A stretch of 64,000 bases of DNA, taken from contig NZ_CP040518.1 of the NCBI RefSeq assembly GCF_005848555.1, positions 2,417,001-2,481,000 of the forward strand, in the 5' to 3' direction. Source of the stretch: Blautia sp. SC05B48 (lineage in GTDB: Bacteria; Bacillota; Clostridia; Lachnospirales; Lachnospiraceae). Numbering within the stretch: the first letter of the stretch is position 1; every line of letters starts with the position of its first letter. Of this stretch, positions 15,092 to 22,969 are shown piece after piece. The notes under the pieces are model-generated. The model did not search any database. It was not told where the DNA came from and saw nothing but the letters and a program-made list of their open reading frames with translations. A program made the translations under genes and the position numbers.

Positions 15092-17017
15092 ATGAAATTC
15101 AATGCGATGTTTCAGCCGATCGAGATCGGTCCTATGACAGTAAAGAATCGTTTTGTTGTTCCGCCAATGGGAAATAACTTTGCAAACACAGACGGAACAA
15201 TGAGTGAGCAGTCCGCTGCATATTACAGAGAAAGAGCAAAAGGCGGATTTGGTCTGATCACCATCGAGGCTACTGTAGTTCACAAGGGCGCAAAGGGCGG
15301 CCCGCGTAAACCATGTCTTTATGACGACTCTACGATCGAGAGCTTCCGCAAGGTTATCGACGGATGTCATGCAGAAGGAGCAAAGGTGTCCATCCAGCTT
15401 CAGAACGCAGGTCCGGAAGGTAATGCAAAGAACGCAGGAGCACCGATCACAGCAGCAACCAGTATCCCGTCAGTGTGCGGTCGTGATATTCCGAAGCAGC
15501 TTACAACTGAGGAAGTTTACGAGCTGATCAAAGGCTACGGTGAGGCAGCAAGAAGAGCTATGGAAGCAGGAGCAGATGCTGTTGAGATCCATATGGCACA
15601 CGGTTATCTGGTAAGTACCTTCCTTTCTCCGAGAACAAACAAGAGAGTGGATGAGTTTGGCGGATGCTTTGAGAACCGTATGCGTTTCTCCCGTCTGATC
15701 ATCGAGGAAGTTAAAAAAGCAACACAGGGAAAGATTGCAGTTCTTGCAAGAATCAACTGTGCAGATGAGGTTCCGGGAGGACTTGATGTCCACGACAGTG
15801 CAGCGATCGCAGCATATCTGGAAAGCTGCGGACTGGACGGACTCCATGTATCCCGTGCCGTTCATATCAAGGATGAGTTTATGTGGGCACCGACTGTTAT
15901 CCACGGTGGATTCTCTGCAGCAGAGGTTGAGGAGATCAAACGTGCGGTAAATATCCCGGTGATCACAGTTGGACGTTATACAGAGCCACAGTTTGCAGAA
16001 CTGATGGTAAAAGAAGGAAGAGCAGACCTTGTAGCATTCGGACGTCAGAGCCTTGCAGATCCGGCTATGCCGAAGAAAGCACAGGAAGAGCGTCTTGAGG
16101 ATATGACTCCTTGTATCGCCTGTCTTCAGGGCTGTGTTGCAAACATGTATGCAGGAAATCCGGTATGCTGTCTGACAAACCCATTCCTGGGTCATGAGGC
16201 AGAGCCGCTTGAGAAAGTGGAAGAGCCGAAGAAGGTTATGGTTATCGGTGGCGGTGTTGCAGGACTTTCCGCTGCATTTATCGCAAAAGAGAGAGGACAT
16301 GAGGTAACGCTTTATGAGGCAGGAGATGTTCTCGGCGGAAACATGAGATTGGCTGCTTACCCGCCAGGAAAAGGTGATATCACAAACATGATCCGCAGCT
16401 ACATCCACCGCTGCCAGAAAGACGGCGTGAAGATCGTGATGAACTGTGAGGTAACTCCGGAGCTTATCAAAGAGGAGAAACCGGACAGCGTGATCATCGC
16501 AACCGGTTCCAGGACACTGATCCTTCCGATCGAGGGAATCGACAACCCGGCCATCATCCACGGTTCCGACCTTCTGGATGGCAAGAGACCGGCAGGCAAA
16601 AAAGTTCTCGTTGTTGGCGGCGGAATGGTAGGATGTGAGACAGCAGCATTCCTCGGCGAGCAGGAGCATGATGTAACAGTTATCGAGTTCCGTGATACCG
16701 TAGGTGCAGACGTGATCCACGAGCACAGAGTATATCTGATGAAGGATTTCGAGGACTACGGAATCAAGGAGATCACCGGAGCAAAGGTATGCAAATTCTA
16801 TGAAGACGGTGTAGAATATGAGACCGCTGACGGAGTACGTCACGAGTCAAGAGGATATGATTCTGTGATCCTTTCCATGGGATTCCGCAACTACAATCCT
16901 CTGGAAGAGAAGATCAAAGACCTTGTACCTGAGACACATGTGATCGGAGATGCTATCCGTGCAAGACGTGCACTGGATGCAACAAAAGAGGCTTATGAGG
17001 TAGCTTCCAGGATCTGA
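15092..17017 (+). CDS. Old Yellow Enzyme-type NAD(P)H:flavin oxidoreductase with [4Fe-4S] and FAD domains (first of two)
   Basis: 641 residues with the architecture of 2,4-dienoyl-CoA reductase, trimethylamine dehydrogenase and BaiCD/BaiH. Residues 1 to about 335 are the FMN TIM barrel (FNAMFQPIEIGPMTVKNRFV at the start; active-site segment HMAHGY at 167-172 with His170 and the proton-donor Tyr172). Cys341, Cys344, Cys348 and Cys359 or 360 bind [4Fe-4S]. From about 385 an NAD(P)/FAD module carries VIGGGVAGLSAA and VVGGGMVGCETA. Such enzymes reduce activated C=C bonds. In this operon 3-dehydroshikimate, whose ring double bond is conjugated with the C3 ketone, would be a chemically natural substrate; this is inference. 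AAAGGAG precedes the ATG at 15092. Confidence 0.9.
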   Translation: MKFNAMFQPIEIGPMTVKNRFVVPPMGNNFANTDGTMSEQSAAYYRERAKGGFGLITIEATVVHKGAKGGPRKPCLYDDSTIESFRKVIDGCHAEGAKVSIQLQNAGPEGNAKNAGAPITAATSIPSVCGRDIPKQLTTEEVYELIKGYGEAARRAMEAGADAVEIHMAHGYLVSTFLSPRTNKRVDEFGGCFENRMRFSRLIIEEVKKATQGKIAVLARINCADEVPGGLDVHDSAAIAAYLESCGLDGLHVSRAVHIKDEFMWAPTVIHGGFSAAEVEEIKRAVNIPVITVGRYTEPQFAELMVKEGRADLVAFGRQSLADPAMPKKAQEERLEDMTPCIACLQGCVANMYAGNPVCCLTNPFLGHEAEPLEKVEEPKKVMVIGGGVAGLSAAFIAKERGHEVTLYEAGDVLGGNMRLAAYPPGKGDITNMIRSYIHRCQKDGVKIVMNCEVTPELIKEEKPDSVIIATGSRTLILPIEGIDNPAIIHGSDLLDGKRPAGKKVLVVGGGMVGCETAAFLGEQEHDVTVIEFRDTVGADVIHEHRVYLMKDFEDYGIKEITGAKVCKFYEDGVEYETADGVRHESRGYDSVILSMGFRNYNPLEEKIKDLVPETHVIGDAIRARRALDATKEAYEVASRI

Positions 17018-17066
17018 TCTGCCAATCTATCCAATAAACCGGACAGTACAAAAATTAAAAAGATGA

Positions 17067-17107
17067 CCTGTCAGACACCGGAGAAAATATATCCGGTGTC
17101 TGACAGG
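17067..17107 (+). other. Perfect 16-base inverted repeat inside the operon
   Basis: CCTGTCAGACACCGGA (17067-17082) and TCCGGTGTCTGACAGG (17092-17107) with a nine-base loop, between the OYE and dehydrogenase genes. It is followed by GGAAAATG rather than T, so it should not terminate; it may set transcript stability or limit read-through. Confidence 0.7.
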
Positions 17108-17131
17108 GGAAAATGCAGGAGGTAAAAAGAA

Positions 17132-18013
17132 ATGGAACAGAGAATTAAAGGAACAACTGGTTTACTTGCACTGATCGGAAGCCCTGTAGGACATTCCGGA
17201 TCCCCGGCTATGTACAACTTCAGCTTCCAGTACCATAACTTGGACTATGCTTACATGGCATTTGATATCAAAGAGGATCAGGTTCCGGCAGCTCTTGATG
17301 CAATGCGTCTGTTCAAAATGAGAGGCTGTAATGTAACCATGCCTTGCAAGAACAAAGTAGCTCAGTGTGTAGACGAGCTTTCACCGGCAGCAAAGATCAT
17401 CGGCGCTGTAAATACTATCGTAAATGAGGATGGAAAACTTGTTGGACATATCACAGACGGTATCGGATTTGTCCGCAACCTGAAAGAGCATGGTGTTGAT
17501 GTAAAGGGCAAAAAGATGGTAGTCCTCGGAGCAGGCGGAGCAGCTACAGCTCTAACTGTACAGTGTGCCCTTGACGGAGCAGCATCCATCGCGATCTTCA
17601 ACCCTGACGATCCATTCCTTGACAGAGCAAAAGGAACTGCTGAGAAGCTTGCAAAAGAAGTACCGGACTGCAAAGTAAGCGTATATTGCCTTGACGATCA
17701 GGACAAACTGAGAGAAGAGATCGCAAACGCAGATATCCTCGCGAACGGAACACTTGCAGGAATGAAACCACATGATGACATCACACTGGTTGACAAATCC
17801 ATGTTCCATAAGGATCTTGTTGTTGCAGACTGCGTATACAATCCGGCCGAGACAAAGATGGTAAAAGAAGCAAAAGAAGCAGGCGTGAAGCTTGCGGTAG
17901 GCGGAAAAGGAATGCTTCTGTGGCAGGGTGCAGCATCTTACAAGCTTTACACAGGTCTTGAGATGCCGACAGATGAGTACCAGAAATTTCAGGCTGAGAA
18001 CGAAGGGAAATAA
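17132..18013 (+). CDS. Shikimate/quinate dehydrogenase family protein (AroE/YdiB-like, first of two)
   Basis: 293 residues. The substrate domain keeps Ser22 and Ser24 (HSGSPAMYN), NVTMPCK with Lys73, the AVNT asparagine and the catalytic Asp109 in GHITDG. The Rossmann domain has VVLGAGGAATAL (GAGGAA at 133-138), and the glutamine of MLLWQGA near the C-terminus is present. It interconverts 3-dehydroshikimate and shikimate, or 3-dehydroquinate and quinate, with NAD(P)H. GHITDG replaces the usual NTDG and is shared with the second paralogue at 21869-22747. The long loop and VYNP sequence are closer to E. coli YdiB than to biosynthetic AroE. Six bases separate it from the MFS gene, matching the E. 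coli ydiN-ydiB-aroD gene content. Confidence 0.9.
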   Translation: MEQRIKGTTGLLALIGSPVGHSGSPAMYNFSFQYHNLDYAYMAFDIKEDQVPAALDAMRLFKMRGCNVTMPCKNKVAQCVDELSPAAKIIGAVNTIVNEDGKLVGHITDGIGFVRNLKEHGVDVKGKKMVVLGAGGAATALTVQCALDGAASIAIFNPDDPFLDRAKGTAEKLAKEVPDCKVSVYCLDDQDKLREEIANADILANGTLAGMKPHDDITLVDKSMFHKDLVVADCVYNPAETKMVKEAKEAGVKLAVGGKGMLLWQGAASYKLYTGLEMPTDEYQKFQAENEGK

Positions 18014-18018
18014 GAAAA

Positions 18019-19218
18019 ATGAGCCAGACAGGTAAGAAAAATTTAGTGATTACTTCTATCGCGCTGTATTTTACATATTTCATCCATGGAATCGGAGCTT
18101 CCATCATGGGTCAGTACAAGCCGGAGCTTGCTGCTCACTGGGGAGCAAAGGCTTTAAGTGATGGAACTATGGATGTCAGCATGGTAGTATCTGTAATTGC
18201 CGCACTTGGACTTGGAAGACTGATCTCTCTTCCGTTTTCCGGTCCCCTGTCCGACAAATTCGGACGCAGATTAAGCGGAATCATCGGCGTGATCTGTTAT
18301 GCAGCATATTTTATGGGAATCGCATTTGCTCCATCTATGGGAGTTGCCTACGCCTTTGCCATTGTAGGTGGTATTGCAAACTCCTTCCTGGACACCTGCG
18401 TAAGCCCGACATGTATGGAGATTTACGTAAATAATCCTTCTGTAGCGAACCTGTTTACAAAATTCTCCATGTGTATCAGCCAGTTTCTGCTTCCTTTCCT
18501 CATCGGATTTGTAGCAGCGGCGAATATGTCCTACAGAACCATCTTTATTGTTGCAGGTGCTGCGATCTTTATCGATGGAATCCTGATCCTGTTCCTGCCA
18601 TTCCCGGAGAGAAATACAGCAGGTACAGTAAAGAAAGAAAAAGCAAAATTAAAGATCACTCCTGCAGCTCTTGCAGCAATCCTCATCGGATTTACAAGCT
18701 CTTCTACATTCATGCTGTGGCTGAACTGTAACCAGGAGCTCGGAAAGCTTTATAACTTAAGTGATCCTTCCAAGATCCAGTCCTTCTATGCAGTAGGAAC
18801 CTTTGCAGCGATCCTGTGTTCCTCTGTATTTATCAAAAAAGGACTGAAGGAGATCAATATCCTGATCATTTATCCGCTGATCTCTTTCATCATGCTGGGA
18901 CTTTGCTACTTTATCCAGAATCCGACAATCTGTCTTATCGGTGGATTTGTGATCGGTTTTGCAGGTGCAGGCGGTGTGCTTCAGCTGGCTGTTTCCACAA
19001 CTGCGGAGTTCTTCCCGGAAAACAAGGGAACTGCAACATCCATGGTCATGATCGCATCCAGCGTTGCGAACTACACCATTCTGACACTGGCCGGCTACAT
19101 TACAAAGACTGCCGGAACCAGTGCTCCGAGAATGATCCTGCTTCTCAATATGGCAGTGACATTCATAGGAATCCTTCTTGCACTGTTCGTTAAGATGAAC
19201 CGTGGAAAAGAGGCTTGA
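18019..19218 (+). CDS. MFS transporter (YdiM/YdiN-like), probable hydroaromatic acid carrier
   Basis: 399 residues with 12 predicted membrane helices. Between helices 2 and 3 is the MFS signature in the form SGPLSDKFGRRLSG, and a central cytoplasmic loop (ERNTAGTVKKEKAKLK) separates the two halves. The ribosome binding site lies in the last codons of the dehydrogenase gene. E. coli keeps MFS genes ydiM and ydiN next to ydiB and aroD, which supports uptake of quinate or shikimate, but family membership alone does not give a substrate. Confidence 0.88.
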   Translation: MSQTGKKNLVITSIALYFTYFIHGIGASIMGQYKPELAAHWGAKALSDGTMDVSMVVSVIAALGLGRLISLPFSGPLSDKFGRRLSGIIGVICYAAYFMGIAFAPSMGVAYAFAIVGGIANSFLDTCVSPTCMEIYVNNPSVANLFTKFSMCISQFLLPFLIGFVAAANMSYRTIFIVAGAAIFIDGILILFLPFPERNTAGTVKKEKAKLKITPAALAAILIGFTSSSTFMLWLNCNQELGKLYNLSDPSKIQSFYAVGTFAAILCSSVFIKKGLKEINILIIYPLISFIMLGLCYFIQNPTICLIGGFVIGFAGAGGVLQLAVSTTAEFFPENKGTATSMVMIASSVANYTILTLAGYITKTAGTSAPRMILLLNMAVTFIGILLALFVKMNRGKEA

Positions 19219-19325
19219 CTGAATCAAGGAAATCCCTTGGGGTGAATATCCGTTTGACTACAGTAAAAAAAGTGAATCATTGTATGGATACAGATAAAGA
19301 TGACTGAATCTGTGCAAAACAAAGT

Positions 19326-19354
19326 TCCAATTCGGGAACAATTCCCGGATTGGA
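19326..19354 (+). terminator. Hairpin after the MFS gene (weak terminator)
   Basis: TCCAAT-CGGGAA around CAA with TTCCCG-ATTGGA, a long near-perfect stem followed by a poor T-run (CTTTACCGTTT). It may end the 14.1-19.2 kb operon partially. Confidence 0.45.
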
Positions 19355-19373
19355 CTTTACCGTTTCTGAAAAT

Positions 19374-19391
19374 GTTTGTTAATTAACAAAC
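19374..19391 (+). promoter_or_regulatory. 18-base perfect palindrome upstream of the permease
   Basis: GTTTGTTAATTAACAAAC, a perfect palindrome 60 bases before the permease ATG and just upstream of an AT-rich TACTATATATGTATTAT stretch that could hold the promoter. Its shape fits a dimeric regulator site. Related sequences appear near 14040-14054 and 25008-25019 in other control regions of the locus. Confidence 0.5.
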
Positions 19392-19450
19392 TTACAAAAT
19401 AAAAGATACTATATATGTATTATCAAAAAAAACGATAAAGGAGAATCGTT

Positions 19451-20833
19451 ATGGCACGTGCAGCAAGACAGCGAAGAGAAAACGAACTGCCCTACATTCC
19501 GTTTGGGCCATTTCAGATTCGTTTTCCGTTTATTCACTATAAAATTGAGTCCGTAGAGTTTATCCAGGGCCTGATCCTCGGGGTTACGGCACTGGCGGCG
19601 GTTCCTTATCTGGAACAATATCTGGGATTGCCTTATGAGCTGGCATGGAGCTGTGTGATCATAGAGACCATGCTGTATATGCTACACAGCTTACTTGGTG
19701 ATCCGGTTGTACCGGGATGGATCACACCGACTCTTCCGCTGACGATCGTATTCCTGGAAGGCTTCCCTATGGGAAAAGAACGTATCCAGGCAATGATCGC
19801 CCTGCAGATGCTGGTTGGTCTCGTGTTCATATTTATGGGCATCACCAAGCTTGCGGATAAATTTGTCCATGCAGTACCAAATTCTGTTAAGGGTGGTATC
19901 CTTCTTGCTGCGCCGGTGACGGTTATGGCAGGACAGCTGGGAGAGGGCGGCAACATGCATAAGTATCCGCTGGCGATCGTTGCCGGTGTAGGCCTTCTGA
20001 TTCTGATCAGCTTTTCAGATAAATATCAGGAGAAGAGAAAGAACAACAAATTCCTGGATCTTGTTGCCAGGTATGGAAACCTTTTCCCGTATCTGATCGC
20101 CATGGTGGTAGGTCTTCTTGTAGGCGAGCTGGATGCGCCTGGTTTGGAGCTGGGAACCTTTATCAAGATCCCGCAGTTCAAAGAGATCATCTCACAGGTA
20201 AGTATCTTTGGTGTGGGAATCCCGCCGGTCTCCATGTTTGTCAAAGCGCTTCCTCTGGCACTTGTATGCTATGTTATCGCATTTGGTGATTTTGTTACCA
20301 CAGAGACACTGGTTACAGAGGCACGCCAGTCCAGAGATGATGAGTACATTGATTTCAATTCCAGCCGTTCCAACCTGGTCAGCGGCATCAGGAACCTGAT
20401 CCTTTCCGTCATTGCCCCATTCCCGCCGCTTTCCGGTCCGTTATGGGTTGGAATGACAGTATCTGTTTCCATCCGTTACAAGGAGGGAAAGAAAGCTATG
20501 AAGTCTCTGATCGGCGGTATGGCATCCTTCCGTATTGCAACGTTTTTAAGTGTGCTGATCATTCCGGTTGTAAGCTTCTTCCGTCCGATCTTCGGAGTCG
20601 GTTCCTCCATTACTCTGATGTTCCAGGCATTTGTCTGTGCAAGGATCGGTATGGATTACTGCAGAACAGACCGTGACAAGATGATCGCAGGTGTTATGGC
20701 AGCTGTGCTTGCAACCCAGGGAACTGCATGGGCATCCGCATGGGCCCTGGCTGTAGGCTTCGGTCTGAATATCTTCCTTTCAAACTGGGACCCCAGAAAG
20801 AAAGAGGAGAATGCCATCGAGGATAAAAATTGA
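19451..20833 (+). CDS. Multi-pass membrane permease of uncertain family
   Basis: 460 residues, basic N-terminus, then about 12-14 hydrophobic segments with glycine- and proline-rich motifs (LLGDPVVPGWITPTLPL, VPNSVKGGILLAAP, VIAFGDFVTTETLVTEARQS, PLSGPLWVG). The general build resembles the NCS2/SulP (APC-like) permeases, but I do not recognise a specific family. AAAGGAG stands at the right distance. It lies between the two halves of the hydroaromatic locus, ends at a shared terminator, and has its own palindrome, so transport of a related organic acid is plausible but not shown. Confidence 0.78.
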   Translation: MARAARQRRENELPYIPFGPFQIRFPFIHYKIESVEFIQGLILGVTALAAVPYLEQYLGLPYELAWSCVIIETMLYMLHSLLGDPVVPGWITPTLPLTIVFLEGFPMGKERIQAMIALQMLVGLVFIFMGITKLADKFVHAVPNSVKGGILLAAPVTVMAGQLGEGGNMHKYPLAIVAGVGLLILISFSDKYQEKRKNNKFLDLVARYGNLFPYLIAMVVGLLVGELDAPGLELGTFIKIPQFKEIISQVSIFGVGIPPVSMFVKALPLALVCYVIAFGDFVTTETLVTEARQSRDDEYIDFNSSRSNLVSGIRNLILSVIAPFPPLSGPLWVGMTVSVSIRYKEGKKAMKSLIGGMASFRIATFLSVLIIPVVSFFRPIFGVGSSITLMFQAFVCARIGMDYCRTDRDKMIAGVMAAVLATQGTAWASAWALAVGFGLNIFLSNWDPRKKEENAIEDKN

Positions 20834-20869
20834 TCAGAGGAATAACAAAGATATAAAAAACAGAAAAAG

Positions 20870-20907
20870 AAGAAGTGTGCTGGATGGGTCAGCACACTTC
20901 TTTTTTT
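20870..20907. terminator. Bidirectional terminator
   Basis: AAGAAGTGTGCTG (20870-20882) and CAGCACACTTCTT (20890-20902) with A-rich and T-rich flanks. It separates the plus-strand permease from the convergent aroD gene. The following 160 bases, to aroD, are AT-rich and contain only a weak ATCTA/TAGAT hairpin that could serve aroD. Confidence 0.9.
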
Positions 20908-21069
20908 GGTCATGAGATTTGTTGTTTTTAATTATTATTTTAATAGATTTGCTATTATGGGATTAAAATTGCAAAAAATTGTTACATCAATTGGGTTTAA
21001 AAATTGGTTTACAATTCGCGTTCTGTTACAAAAATCTACCGTAGATCCTTTTTATGGGAGGTTACAGGA

Positions 21070-21831
21070 TCACAGGCTTTTGTGGATAATGTCAAGAACC
21101 TGTGCAAGCTCGTTGACATTGATCTGTCCCGGTGCGGAAGCTTTGGTAGCTGCACCGAAGGTAAGGGCGGAACCGAAGGTTTCGCCAGCGAGACGGCTGA
21201 CAATACCGGTACCTGCCATGGACATGGTAATGATCGGGCGGTCGGCGAACTGCTCGGACATTTCCAGCGTGGCACTTAAGAGTGTAAGCACGTCCTGTTT
21301 GTTTCTTGGCATAACAGCCATTTTCGGGATATCTGCGCCATAGTCCTGCATCATGCGAAGACGGCGCACGATCTCATCCTTCTCAGGAGTTGCGTCAAAA
21401 TCATGGTTGGAAGCGATGACCTTTACGCCATAGCTGTGTGCTTCCTGGATCATGCTTTTTACGATTTCCTCACCTGTGAAGGCTTCTACATCAATGAGAT
21501 CTACATAGCCGCTTTTTGCGACAGCCATGTTGAGTGCTTTGTAAGCTTCGTTGGAGATCGCTTTTTCTCCGCCTTCCTTTGCAGTACGGAAGGTGAAGAG
21601 GATCGGAGTGTCCTTTAAAACGGTCTGGAGATCTTTTGCCACATCCAGAACCTTGTCTGTGTCAAAAACGTCCTCAAACCAGTCAACACGCCATTCCACA
21701 ACGTCTACGGGGATCCTTGCGAAGGTCCCTGCCTCAAGGAGGATATCATCCTTTGTCTGTCCCACGATCGGGACACAGATCTTCGGCCTTCCCTCTCCGA
21801 GTGTGATATTTCTTACCTGAACTGTTTTCAT
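21070..21831 (-). CDS. aroD: Type I 3-dehydroquinate dehydratase
   Basis: 253 residues, the usual length. It catalyses the reversible dehydration of 3-dehydroquinate to 3-dehydroshikimate through a Schiff base. The active site is complete: Glu46 in EWRVDW, His143 in SNHDFD and the Schiff-base Lys170 in PKMAVM, the same numbering for His and Lys as in the enterobacterial enzyme. A type I enzyme directly downstream of a YdiB-type dehydrogenase and an OYE reductase fits a catabolic role, although a biosynthetic contribution is not excluded. AAAGGA precedes the ATG; the gap to the upstream dehydrogenase gene is 37 bases, so they form one operon. Confidence 0.96.
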   Translation of the reverse strand: MKTVQVRNITLGEGRPKICVPIVGQTKDDILLEAGTFARIPVDVVEWRVDWFEDVFDTDKVLDVAKDLQTVLKDTPILFTFRTAKEGGEKAISNEAYKALNMAVAKSGYVDLIDVEAFTGEEIVKSMIQEAHSYGVKVIASNHDFDATPEKDEIVRRLRMMQDYGADIPKMAVMPRNKQDVLTLLSATLEMSEQFADRPIITMSMAGTGIVSRLAGETFGSALTFGAATKASAPGQINVNELAQVLDIIHKSL

Positions 21832-21868
21832 AATGGTCCTTTCTGATACGACAGGAACAGATAGCAGT

Positions 21869-22747
21869 TTAGTCGTCGTATCTAATGTTAAGAATCTCTT
21901 TCATATGTTCAATCGGCATCGGTTCGCCGGTCCACAGTTCAAATGCAGCGGAGCCCTGGAAAAGCATCATGCCAAGGCCGTTCATTGTCTTGCAGCCAAC
22001 TTCCTTTGCCATAGAACGCATAGCAGTTTCAAGAGGGGAGTAAGGCACGTCAACAACGATAAGCTCCGGGCGGAAGTAAGACTTGTCCGGAACAATGGAC
22101 TGACCTTCCAGTGGTTTCATTCCAACACCTGTCGCATTTACGAAAATATAACTGTCAGCCATTTCTTTTTTCAGCTGGTCGAGATCAGCCAGATCATAGA
22201 GAACAGCATGGCTTGAAGTTCTGGTGTTGATCTTTTCTACCGTAGATACTGCACGGTCCCAGAATTCATCTTTGCGGTTGAAGATCACGATCTCGCCTAC
22301 ACCGTCAAGTGCTGCCTGGATCTCGATAGCAGTTGCGGCACCACCTGCACCTACGATGGTCATTTTCTTTCCGATGGCGTTGATGTTATTGTCTTTCAGT
22401 GCTGCCATAAATCCGATACCGTCTGTGATATGGCCTGTAAGATGACCATGATCATTAACGATGGTGTTTACAGCGCCGCACATTTCTGCTGCCGGTGAAA
22501 GCTCGTCAAGGTACTGGCCTACCAGAGTTTTGTTCGGCATGGAAACGTTGGAACCTCTCATTTTCAGATTACGGATTGCTTTTACAGCATCCTCGATCTC
22601 GTCTGCACCAACCTCAAATGCAAGATATGCATAATCATAGCCAAGCTTTGCAAAAGCTTCATTCTGCATGGCAGGAGAGCTGGAGTGGCGGATCGGATAT
22701 GCCATAAGACCAATCAGTTCGGTATGTCCTGTGATTCTTTCTGACAT
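21869..22747 (-). CDS. ydiB: Quinate/shikimate dehydrogenase YdiB-like (second of two)
   Basis: 292 residues. The similarity to E. coli YdiB is strong by eye: ELIGLMAYPIRHS, SPAMQN, MRGSNVSMPNK, VGAGGAATAI, VGMKPLE and ELWTGEPMP. Ser22, Ser24, Lys73 and Asp109 are in place, and the C-terminal glutamine is in MLFQGS. YdiB oxidises quinate and shikimate with NAD or NADP, so this enzyme could link quinate to 3-dehydroquinate and shikimate to 3-dehydroshikimate. It differs from the first paralogue in the SMPNK and DVPYSP segments, so the two may have different substrates. The ATG at 22747 with GAGAGGAG upstream is preferred over 22765. Neighbours: OYE gene upstream, aroD downstream. Confidence 0.92.
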   Translation of the reverse strand: MSERITGHTELIGLMAYPIRHSSSPAMQNEAFAKLGYDYAYLAFEVGADEIEDAVKAIRNLKMRGSNVSMPNKTLVGQYLDELSPAAEMCGAVNTIVNDHGHLTGHITDGIGFMAALKDNNINAIGKKMTIVGAGGAATAIEIQAALDGVGEIVIFNRKDEFWDRAVSTVEKINTRTSSHAVLYDLADLDQLKKEMADSYIFVNATGVGMKPLEGQSIVPDKSYFRPELIVVDVPYSPLETAMRSMAKEVGCKTMNGLGMMLFQGSAAFELWTGEPMPIEHMKEILNIRYDD

Positions 22748-22877
22748 GGTAATAACTCCTCTCATTGGTAAAATCTGGATGAAGATTTGTCTTTTTTAAA
22801 CCTCCCACCACATAGATCTGAAGAAGTTGCGGACATTCTCCGGACGGCTGCGGGGGAGGAAGACGTGGAAAATCTAT

Positions 22878-22904
22878 GTTACGGATCACCGAGTGAACTG
22901 TAAC
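22878..22904 (+). repeat. Copy of a dispersed palindromic repeat
   Basis: GTTAC...GAGTGAACTGTAAC, an imperfect hairpin sharing GAGTGAAC-N-GTAAC and its GTTAC partner with the element at 63637-63663. It lies in the OYE-ydiB intergenic space. Confidence 0.45.
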
Positions 22905-22918
22905 AGATCTATATACAC

Positions 22919-22951
22919 TTTCCGGGAGAAGGATTGAAATGTTCCCGGAAA
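22919..22951 (-). other. Intra-operon hairpin between the second OYE gene and ydiB
   Basis: TTTCCGGGA and TCCCGGAAA arms with a 15-base loop and no T-run. The whole 222-base gap (22748-22969) also carries three ATCTAT/ATAGAT cores (22812, 22872, 22907) similar to the putative operator core. Confidence 0.5.
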
Positions 22952-22969
22952 GGGTATAGCGGAAAAATA

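Noticed and set aside
15470..16843. 457-codon minus-strand frame opposite the first OYE gene
   Set aside because: Shadow of a gene with clear family motifs; composition (Cys, Ser, His rich) is not protein-like.
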